Origin: Symbiodinium kawagutii
Taxonomy: Eukaryota; Sar; Dinophyceae; Suessiales; Symbiodiniaceae
DNA length: 64,000 nucleotides
Assembly: GCA_009767595.1 (NCBI GenBank)
Contig: VSDK01015343.1
Coordinates: 499,660 to 563,659 of the forward strand
Direction: 5' to 3'
Positions within the stretch are counted from its first letter, which is position 1. Each line of letters starts with the position of its first letter. Under the pieces are notes generated by a model, which searched no databases, was not told the origin of the DNA, and saw only the letters and a program-made list of their open reading frames with translations. Below are positions 24,931-36,233 of the stretch, one piece after another. A program made the translations under genes and the position numbers.

Positions 24931-26652
24931 CTTTTGCGCATCATCTTCTGCACTGAGTGTGCGACACACTTTTGCGCTTTCCACTTGCACCTGCCCAGCT
25001 GACAACAGACACCGTCGATAGACCCGGGCGGCCCGGCGTCTCCGAGGAACGGAACTTGTGAGTCACTGGGCATGACAGCACGGTAGTGGAGTCACACGAT
25101 ATGAAGCAAATCGGGGGAGGGAAAGTGAAGAATGTCATCTGAGATGGTGATCCAAAGCCGCCTGTTGTGTTGTAATTCACCAGGCCCACCCTATATGATG
25201 TCCTGTTTGCAGAGTCCCCTTCGAAAAAAAAGGGCCTGTGACATGGGCAGAACACCCATGTAACAACCAACCAGGCACCCTGGGAAGAAAAAAACCCTCC
25301 CAACCCCAACGGTCAGAGAGAGAGAGAGCCCCATGCACAGGACCAGAGAAGAACAAACTCAGCCCAGTAAATTGAAATGCTTCCTCAAGAATAAGGGGTT
25401 TTCCAGGAAAGCGACATCATTGCAGGACAGTGCTGAAAAAATAGGAACTACTGGCAAAATACTAATCAACCACTGCATTAGCCACCTAACAGTGACTGTT
25501 TGCTCCAGTCAAGCATCCCTCCAGCATGAGCAGCATCAGCCTTTGGATTTTAGTGCTTCCCATCTCCGGTTAGAGGTGAGCCGGTGCGTATGGATGTGCA
25601 TGAAATCACCCCCGTGCTTTGAACATTCCAACCATTGAGAACTACTCCATACTGTTCCACACTGTTCCATGGTCATTTTAGCTGAACCTGTGATGATCAG
25701 TGGGCGTAGTAATGAATTTCGAGCCCGCCACAGTTTTTTTCGATTTGTCACTAGCCAACTTAGATTTCACAAACCTGAGGCCATTACATTTCTTGGAATG
25801 TCATCATGATCATGCACATTGGCAAATGACATGTAAAAGTGTGGAAGCAAACAACCGCACACACATTCACAAATCTCAGTGTTGCATGTGCAAAATTATT
25901 GAATTTGAAGAGTTGAAGCATGTTGAAGTGCAATGAAAACAATTATATAGTTGTCCGACAATTCCTTGATCAAGTGTTTGATAGACATGATGCACTTGTC
26001 TCTCTTCAAATCTTGGAGTACTGCCTGGGTAACCATCTTTGAATCACTTTTTTTCGACCATGAGTCAGCACCATTTGCCACAGGCAAGCATTGGCAAGTG
26101 CCATTGTGAACCAGGTATCGTCCCTGGGATGTTCGTCCAGGAAGCGGCGGCCAGGTCTTCGGTCCGTTTCAGCAGTACAGTGGGTGCAAGGGAATGATTG
26201 AAAGCTTACTGGCGCCCTTGAGCATGACGGACCGCTATGAATCATGAACATTTGTGAGCCATACAGTTAATAAAGCATCACACTACACTAACATTGTGTC
26301 AAATCATGATGAACCATCGAAACACTAATTCAGAATCATTATCACTAGCCGCATCTAACAGCCATGATGAACCATCCACTGTCAGCAGCCACGGAGGAAC
26401 CACGCCTCATCCGCCTCCTCTGATTCGGACAGCGCAACCACATCACCAGGCCTCAGTGGAGCTTGGCAAAGTGTGATAGCACCAGGAGATACGAGGAGAG
26501 GTTTCATTCCAAACGACAAGAAATGGATCTTCCCTCTCTCTCCCCATCGTCATCAAACTAAGTGGATCTTCCATGATCTTACTTTACAAGAAAATGTTGT
26601 AAAGTTGAAACACATGTTGAACATCATACGACTGAGACCGACCGTCTCACTC

Positions 26653-26770
26653 CATCCTGGGGGCCCGGCTCGTCATGAATGCTTTCTGCCTTGCTTTCGG
26701 CAATGCTTCGAGGGGAGCTCCCCGGAATGCTCCTGCCATTCGCATGCGCCACGCACCGTCAAGTTTTCTG
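26653..26770 (-). CDS. Exon-like segment, minus strand, unknown
   Basis: FRKLDGAWRMRMAGAFRGAP then LEALPKARQKAFMTSRAP, ending near CCCAG/G. Another minus-strand piece at about 26060-26165 reads RRFLDEHPRDDTWFTMALAN. They may form a nested or separate gene. Confidence 0.4.
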
Positions 26771-28943
26771 AACTATGTAGGATCCCGCGATCGAAACTAG
26801 CACCCTTTTCCATCATGAGTTTTGGTCAGTTTGCTGCCGGGCGCCCCCAGGATGACTCACAAGAGCGGACCAAGTGACTTCAAGTGACTCCAAGTGACTG
26901 GTGATCATCCTGGCGCTGCCACGCCACCAGTGCTCCTTGGTGGGCTCTCCGCAACACTTCGTGGAAGGCCTGATGACCAAGGTCCCAAGGTGGATCAAAT
27001 GAAGCAGGGAGGGTAGCTGCAACAACCATTGGAGTCTCTGCGAGACCTGGAAGCGCGGACCAAACTACCACGGCTTTGAGGCTTGCGAAAATATTGTGAC
27101 CACACCTGTGCCCCAAACATCTGCAATGTTTCCGGAGCAGGAGGTTTTAATGCGTAGATTCGCACTCCAAACCTGGTGGGCCTGTGGCGGATAGCATGGA
27201 ATTCTATCCATATGACTTGCGTATGTCCTATCTGTCTTCAACTCCTTGCCTTTCCTTTCCCAAAATTGGCCTCAAGTCCCCAGCCCTTTTGACTCCAAGA
27301 CCCAGTACTTTGCTCTTTGATGGCATTTCAGCCCCACAGGCTCCTCAATTTCATTGCTGTTACTCTTTTCCACACGAGCAGGGCCGTGCAAGGGGAACTC
27401 TGCCCAATTTTCTAAGGCCTAAGGTCAAGCTGCTATGTGAAAAAAGGACACACACATATTTAAACACATTAGCAACATGCAAAAAAATCCAAAACATTTC
27501 GAACAAAAACTGCCAAACAGTAGAACATATGAGCCGTGGTTTTTTTGGATGTTTGGAAAGCGACACCAACGCGAAATGCCTACGCGGTGCCTACGCGATG
27601 TAGTTTTACCAGGGGTTTTGCCTACGCGGATGGTAGGTGTGAAAAGGTTGCCTTCGCGGCGCCTACGCGAAATATTATTACCAACAAGTAAAAAGCATTA
27701 GGACAAATTACAATAAAAACAATAGGAACAATAAAAAAAAGGAAAATAGAAAACATCTCGAAACAAAGAAATTCCTAGCCAATCTTTAGTTTTCGTTTTG
27801 AGCTCCGTAGTTTACTTTCAGTAGTGGGAACCCCTTGAAATCAAATGTTTCCCATAGGTGTTCCAAAGAAAGCACATTTGTCTTGGTTTAATTCTGCCAC
27901 CCGTGGGCCGGGAACAACTACCCAGTCCCACCGGGCACCCACAGAAAGAGGGGCCACTAAGCCAGAAAGGTAACAAATGTTGATCTGCCCCTCCGAAGTC
28001 AATGAATTTGCGAATGTGAATTAATGTCAAATAGTCTGTCAATTTGACTTGGGATTTGATGTTCAGTTTATTGTTGCACTTGTGATTTTAATGTCAATGT
28101 TGGTGATCTCTGATGGATAGCCCTTCGGTGGACCCCCCTGTTCTCGACCCCCTGAGCTGGTGGCTGTCAGCTACACTCTTGGGGCTCAGAGGAGCTGCAG
28201 GCTTCCTGGGTGACCTGAGCTTGCTACTTTGGTAGCACCCAGGCATCGAGAAGGGCTGAACTTCCGGCTACTAGATGTGTTCCAGCTGCGGTTCTTTCAA
28301 GCTTTATCGCTATTCAGTAAAAGTTGCTTGGGTCGCCACAACTTGAAACTTCCTCAAATGCATTGAAAACTCACAAACGTTTGAATTGCTACGAACATGG
28401 AATTGCCCGCGTGCATCCACTAAAAACACAAGCGTGCATGTTAAACTGGGGTGGATCGACGACATTATTCTATTGGCAATCAGCATATGATATGAGCTAC
28501 TGCTGGCTACATGTCATCATGTTACTGTTGCTGCTTCAAGGTGGCATCCTACCAAGTTCAATATCCCCCATGTTCCGGCTTTGAGACCCTTTACCTATTG
28601 GGGATGGTCAATTTTTAAAACCTTATCCATGCCATGATGGTCACATCTACGAACATACACATATATACATATTTACATATCGACATATGCTGCGCATGTG
28701 CTGGTCCTTTCCTAGGGCCCATCGTTAGCTCCCACATGCTCCCAAACAGTCAGCCAAACTGTCCCGATGGGTCCTGCAGGGGTGATTGGTGGCCTCCCAA
28801 CGGACCACGTCAGATCCAGCCGCGAAACCACCCGGATGATCTTTGGCAAACCAGCGGCTTGGTAAAACTGGGAGGCTTATGAACTGCTGGATCTATCAAA
28901 CATAAGTGCATTGGGTTCATGAAAAATGCTGGACCTACCATTA

Positions 28944-29060
28944 GCCAGTAGCCATGAAGAACTCCGCGCCTGGGTAAAAGGTGCCATCCAAGTTGTGCTT
29001 GACGAGCTAGACAGCTCAGCGACAACCCTGCGACACGCCTGCGACACGCGCAGCTTTTTT
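28944..29060 (+). CDS. Exon-like segment of an unknown plus-strand gene
   Basis: SSHEELRAWVKGAIQVVLDE then LDSSATTLRHACDTR; helical, not recognised. Confidence 0.35.
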
Positions 29061-30591
29061 TCGTCGAAGTTCTGCGCGGTCTTCAGTCCTCACCTGCCTG
29101 CTGGCAGATATGTCAAGGCCTGTTGGCAGCCACCCATGACTTCAACACCGATGGCTTAAACTGATGGCTAGCTGGTGTCCCTAGCTATTATCTTGAATTG
29201 CTTGGCTGAAATTGGGACACTGGGATACCCCCTAATCCATCTACGATACTACGATTTTACTGCAAAATTTGGTAACGGGATGTAACAGGTTTAGGGGTAT
29301 GGCGAATCCAGGCCTCGGCCTGCTGAGTGGTTGGCTGCTGTGGTGTCGAGGTGAAATCCGTCTGAAGGTGATCAGATCAATGGAGAATCGCGAAGAGGCG
29401 AAGAGCACCCTGATACACTGACCACGTGAAGCAAACTTGTTGATTGAAGTTTCTGCAGGTGATTAAGTTCACTGACTGCAGAATCCTGGACCTACATGGC
29501 CCGCACAAGGTCATCAAACTGCAATGATCTCACAGCATTTGCTCTGTACCTTGCTGTGGTCAGTGTGACTGGAAAGTGCTTGTTGGATTTCTTAATACAT
29601 TTCCCACGTCAAAACACAAATACCATTCGGTATTCACCTGATGCCATTTGGCACCTGGTGGTTCCAACATTTGCATTCCACAGCCAACTCAACTGGCTCT
29701 CAACTTTGTTGGGTTCGGATTGAACATCGAAAATCAGAGCCTTGAATCTGGCATGAGGTAACACTCCTGACCTCACCACCGACATTGGGCGCAAGTCCAT
29801 TGATGTTCCCAAGAGCATCAGTTGAGTTGGCCTGGCCGCTGTAGTCACGCTTGAGTTTGAGAAAAGCTGTGAAAATGGTTACATTCCATGGAACACCTTT
29901 TCCATATAACATGATTTAAGCCGTCTGGAACCACCGTTCAGTGAAACATTTCAGGGACGGATCAGCATTCTTATTCTTCGTTCAAAGAGCCAGGCAGTGT
30001 ATGGCGAGGTCGGATCTCCTGACAGGGACAGCAGTTGCGTCGTCCAAGGCACTACTGGGCAGGTGCCCCCAGCTGGTTACTACCAGATATGGACTGGTTA
30101 CAACTGGATGGTTAAGTCGATTGATGCAACTAGGGTAACTTAATGGCAACTAGCAGTAGGATCCAGTAGGTACAACTTTAGTCAATATGACTTGGCAACC
30201 GACTCATATCAACTCAGCACTGGGGGAGCCCAGCTACCCCGAATCAAACACTACGAGGCGGGTGTTCTCCCAGCCGCAACCGTTGCACCACCTCCCCTCC
30301 TGAGCTGGCGGAATCGTCACAGGGGGAGTGATCACGCTCTTGCGCACCAGAATTGCACCTGTGCCGCTGAGATTTGCGGTTTAGTGCTAAGCTAATGCTG
30401 GCAGATCATGAATCAGGACTGGCTACTTCTTCTACTTATTGCTTGAAATCATTGGACATGCCAATGGCTAGTCGTGGCAATTTGGCGGCTATGGTCAATC
30501 TCGGAATGTGTTATGACCTGAAACGACCACACATGCAACTGGAACTGGGACATCATTCTTACAGTAGAAAACCATCCACGGAAAGAAAGGA

Positions 30592-30830
30592 TTGCGCTGC
30601 ATGCTGGTTTCTGACACGGAAGCGGCAAAGCGGACAAGGGCTACAGAAACAATTCTAGATAAGTGCCGCTTTGCGAAAATGCGTGGTGCCAAATTGAAAA
30701 AATGCCCCAGGATGCCCCCAGTGCAAATCACTGGAAGAATCTCCAAGTTCATGGCCACCAAGCCAAAACGCCGCGCCCTGTTTGCAGGAAGCAACGCACT
30801 AACGGGACCCAATTGCCCATCATCGAGGGG
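30592..30830 (+). CDS. Exon-like segment of an unknown plus-strand gene
   Basis: TEAAKRTRATETILDKCRFA then KMRGAKLKKCPRMPPVQITG and FMATKPKRRALFAGSNALTG. Very basic, with G/C third positions. It ends 140 bases from the stop of the convergent K+ channel gene. Confidence 0.45.
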
Positions 30831-30970
30831 GTGGAAGACAGCTTACCTCAAATGGTCAATTTTTATCAAAGTTTATAATTCCACGAGTTAACTACCATTT
30901 GGTGAACTTTGATTGGCTGTATTGAGCCAATATTACCATCAACATCCATCAACCCCTAACATTGGCCACC

Positions 30971-31136
30971 TCAACGTTCCTCAAGGGCCTCCATGGCCTC
31001 CATGGCCTCCCCGGCGCCTTGACGCTTGGGTGCCTCGTTGAGGCCAACTCGACGGTTGGCCTCGGCCACAAAGGCACGGCGCACGGCCAGGCGGATGCAG
31101 AACTTGCGCACGATTTGGCCCAGCAAAGGGCAGGTC
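30971..31136 (-). CDS. K+ channel, C-terminal exon
   Basis: Starts after CAG at 31138-31137 in the phase left by the previous exon, and ends in TGA at 30971-30973. It encodes GQIVRKFCIRLAVRRAFVAE, then a charged tail ending in MEAMEALEER. Third positions are almost all G or C. A basic helix after the nucleotide-binding domain is common in this superfamily. Another coding-like minus frame at about 31195-31287 (RSRSRFGTKTRRAWRLFQ) could be an extra exon or intron sequence. Confidence 0.72.
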
Positions 31137-34100
31137 CTGGGCCGCTGGGGGCCGCTGGGGGCCGCTGGGGGCGGGGGACAGGATACCCTGTGGGTGAGGC
31201 GATGGCTTGGAACAGGCGCCAGGCACGGCGCGTTTTTGTTCCGAACCGCGATCTGGATCGTGGCAGGATCAAATCCATGATCTGCATGGCATCCCCAAGA
31301 ATAAATGTAGCAACAACGTTGGATCATTTCCTACTCAGATGTCAGGTGCAGAAGCGGACGTATTTGTAAACATAATGCGTGAAAAGAACAGAATATGCAA
31401 CATAGGCACGTATGCACATATACTAATTTCTGACAATGACAAGGTGGATGTGCACCACATAAAGATGAATACAAGTAAATAAATATACATGTAAACCGTA
31501 GCGGCAAGTGCATACATATGCGCAGAAGTGTGGGCGGACCACAGTTGAAAACGAAACTAAACATTGAAAAACACACAAATCCGGAATTCCACACCTATTT
31601 TCTTATTTGGGGGACTTTTAGCAATAGGGACAAGGCATCAGATTGCTGAATGGATACAGGCAGTGCAAAAAAAGCTTGTTACAGAGATTGGGTTAGGTTT
31701 GACTCAATAGATCGATGAAATCCTTAGATTCGATTGGATTGGCTTAAGCCAAGTCAAATAGGATTGGAGTAAAATCTATATATGATGTGCACGCTGTACA
31801 TCCGTGAGAACAGTCATGAATATATGGGACTAGATCATATGTTATAAATAGGCCTGCCTTATTTCTCGCTTGATATTATTGTTAAAAAATACACTTATGG
31901 GCATATAGAACGATAATTCAGGTGCGCAGGTGAACTCATCAGCTAGATGAATAGATGAGATAATTAGATCAAAAGAATAAGGTAAAATTGAGGTTGCATC
32001 GACAAAAGTTGAAAAAAAGTTAGACAGAAAGACACCGGACACAGAAGCAAGCCCTTGCTTGGCACTTTTGAGACACTGACCTGCCGTTCCAGGAGGCAGC
32101 CTTTATGCCTTTGTCCTGTCACCTAGATAGCTCCATCGGTAGATAGGTAGACAAATGTATAGATAGAAAGATTATAGACAGGTGTGCAAATATGAATTTG
32201 ACAAATAAATGTCAATGTAGAAAAAGACAACTCAATGCAAAAAAGAAAACAGTATGGCAAATATACCAAAAAAAGGAAGCGCATATAAACGCGTACGTAC
32301 TTGTGTTTTGCCTGGGCCCTCCCGAAGGACTTGTAGCCACCCCACTGCCCACGTACATGTTTTTATCTATTCATAGTAAGCAGTTACTAGTGAGATCAAA
32401 CAAGATCATGGCAAATCAAATGAAGCGTATAATTAGACTACAATAGATCGGCAGGAAAAAATGCAAAAATTAAATGCGTGCAAATCAAGTACTACTCTGT
32501 GAAAAGCAAAGGCTGTATAAATTTATACTGAAGGCGAAACAACATGAAATTGACAAACAAATAGATTGACTTGGTAAATGTAGTAGCTGGATGTAGATGG
32601 ACTAAATCGATTCTACCATGTATTCTGGTAGAATAAGTGCGCATCTGGAAAACAATTTTGAACCATAAATATCAAGCTATGGCTACGGCCATCCAAAATG
32701 GCGTATCCTTCCAAGTTGCATCTCAAACTCCTGCTATATTGACCTCGATGGCCTCATAGCGTCCCAGCTCTTTAACCAAGCCGTCATACCGACCGCGTTT
32801 ATGTCGCTCTAAAGCCTCCGAACTTCCTCTTGTGTTACACCTGCTGATTCCCAAAGTTATGGCCACAGAAGAGGCAGTTGAGGTTTGGAGTCTGCTGCCT
32901 CCAGGGCGGGAGGGTGCATAGATATCACCCTAACCCCTCAATGCAAATGCACATAAACCTGCACACATACAGATATGACTGCAAATGCATGACTATATCC
33001 ATGATACATGTACATGCACATATCGCCGCACACACATCATTAACCTAGCATCCCAGTACAGAAGACCTACGCATTACACACCTGCGAAGTGATCTCTCCA
33101 GCTGCCACCGGGCCCTGCGCTCGACGAGTGTCTTTCGACGCCTCTCAATGACCTTCATGAAAATATCCCGGGTCAAATAGAGAACCTCCAAATAAGTCCT
33201 CAGTTGCTGGTGAAATCTGGTGAAGCTCATTGTTCCTAGTGCATCCTGCTTCAAGTGCACTTGATCCACCCTGTACTTCAACTGCGGGTATATAGATGGC
33301 ATCATTTACCTTTTCGTAAATCATGAGTAAATATCAGTCGCCTAAAGTTTTACCATGGGTTGTTAGACATTAGGGGTTGAGAGCAATATCATGTAGAGGT
33401 TCATCATTAACCATTCATCTTGGCTTATTGAAATTGCGTCATCCATCATTACCATGGGTCAATCATACCTCCGGTTGGGAGGTCACGATTTTTCAACGTG
33501 ACCATCAGCCTGGCGGGTGACGGTGGATGGGTGAAATGTTAACGGTACCACGTTTACTCACCTGGAAGGAGAGGCAAAGCATTAATGTGGGTTTCTGATT
33601 AGTATCTACCTGTTGGTTTCATCTATTTTCATTACTTTAGGGGGGTTACACTAATCAGAAACCAACATTAGTGCTGGATGACCGCTCCGTAACCCCTACA
33701 GCCTTTAATCTGATTGGTGGTATCAACCCCTATGAAAACGATTACTCAACCAACCAACCATTTGGCAACGCAAGGGAAGACAAAAAAAATGTCAATCAAA
33801 CCACCGGCCAGTAGTTGTTGACCCTTTTTTGTTGGTGATTATTTCCCTAACCCTATTGTTCACAACTATTGATCTGCTTGGTGGTTTCAACCCCTATGAA
33901 CAAATATGAGCCAACCAACCACATGTTAATAATTTCTAAGGAACATTTTCAAAAGACACAATGTCAGAAACCACCAACCAGTAATGGTAGTAATAACCTT
34001 CATGAAAAAAAAACCTATGATTGGAAACCCGTTGGCAACTTGGGGGATACCCCCAAGTTCATCAACCCGGGGTGGCTCGCTTCATCCTGGGTAGACTCGT

Positions 34101-36191
34101 TAATCTCCAACGAAAAGAACAACCCACGGCCATGCTTGGGATCTCGCCATGGGGCTGTGAGTCAAAACCCTAAGTCCCCCTGGTTCCCCCATCATTAGCC
34201 ATTGTTTCCCTTACAGCTTTGTTCGTCATTATCCCCCATTAGTTGGTTGATTAATGGCTTGACCCATAGCCAAATAAGCCCCATAAACGTCAAATAAGCC
34301 CCAAATAACTCATAGCCAAATAAGCCCCATAACCAACCAATATTGGTTGGTTAACTGCTTGACCCGGTCGCTCGCCATGGCACAATGCACAGCCCTTGAT
34401 GGGACGAATGAGCTCCGTGTCTTGCAAGACGAAATCTTCGCCCCACACCGCGCCGTTGGTTCCCACGCGCGAGTTCAAGGCGACGATGCCTGGAAGGAGG
34501 TCATTAGGGTTGGACCCCAAGGGGATGGCCATGGGGACCAGGGCACGGTGGGATGATGGCTGGGGTATGACCATATGGATAACAACCATGACTAACCATG
34601 GAAAATGCACTGATAGTTGTAGATTACAACCCCTAAAGCCATGGTTGACCCGTTAGTTCCCAGCTACTCACTGGGGATGCACATCCCAGGAAGTAACCAT
34701 GCACCATCATGCACCCAAAAGATTGCCGTTCCACATCTACTCGCAGCAACGGGGATCATCTTGATCATTCACCAACCAAGGAGAAAGAACGAACTGATTG
34801 GCCTAAACACTGAAGCTGAATAAGTAGCCGTCAACCATGAAATCGTACATCTTTGGGAATGAAGTTGTTACCTCCAGAAACTCCTGCCGGCTGCCCAGCC
34901 AACAATCTCCCTCCATGACCATCTGCAAAGTTCAGCGGTTCGGGGGCTCGCCCATCCAGCGGTCACCAGGATCAACTTCCAGCTGATCCGGTTCGCCTTT
35001 CGACACAATGTAGAGCACCTGCACGTTGTCAAAGCGTTCCCCCTGCGCGAAGGCACCACATGCCAAGGCCTGCGACACATCTGCAATGCAGGCTCGGTGT
35101 GCGTCGACATCTTCACCTCAGGGAAGCCGGGCCTTGCAACCGGAGAAAAACCCAGGGCATCAGCTGTCAACCAGTGCGTTTACATGAAAAAAGGCTAGGA
35201 AAAATGGATGAAAGCGGCTCATTGACCACCATTTTTCATGGTTTCCAGGCACTTCCTGTAGAACACCTGGTTGAACCAGGAGTGAATGACATTCGTAAGC
35301 ACCAGCAACTTCTTCGGGGGTCCTACCATGAGTGATTCTCACAGGCTATCAAATAAGAAGGCAGGGTCAGAGTATGCCAAAATGCTCAAAGAAGTGTATA
35401 CTTAGATTATGTTATATAGATTAACTTGTCAGCAATCATCATGGTGAACAGCTACAGGACTGCAAGCAGCTTCTCTTCCACGTATGCATTTGCAGTAAGC
35501 CAGCAATATATGGCATCATGGCTACGTGGGATTCTATTTCTAATCAATCAATTTCCAGTTGCATACCGAGCACTGCACACCTATGCAACAATATGCAACA
35601 ATGAACCTACATGAACATGTTTTACGGCCCCGGATTGCATCAGCATATGCACACATTCCACGTTTGTCGCATCAAATCTAACATCCCTCTTGACAGTAGA
35701 TCCCCGGCCTTAGTCATGTCTGGTTGGCGGTCAGCTCCTCATTCCAAAAGTATGCTTGCCGCTTGCGTCAAAAACATCAAGTAAGGTCGAAACATGAAAC
35801 CAGGAACTGTTTTATCAAAGTCAAGTTCTATTCAATGGGAATCACCACTGTTAAAAAATTGGGTCACACAAAAGGCACAAAAACACCAAGCAGAATTCGC
35901 GATCATTGGCATCACTAACTAGAATCCAGCCATGATACAACCATAGCCACCAGCCATTGCCATTACTATCAGCCACTACGTGCCATTAGCATCAACTGGC
36001 CATCACTAGGATCAACCCTCAGCCATTCACCACCGACCAACTGGATCTCCAACTGCTTGCGCCGACCGTGATGCCAGGCGACCGTCTGCTTCAGAGCCTT
36101 CTACGATGCCTGGCAGCGGACAACTGGCCGGCTTGTTGATGGAGTTGATCATTAACCATGATTGATGACACCTGGTTGGTGGTTTCAACCC

Positions 36192-36233
<42 letters not shown>

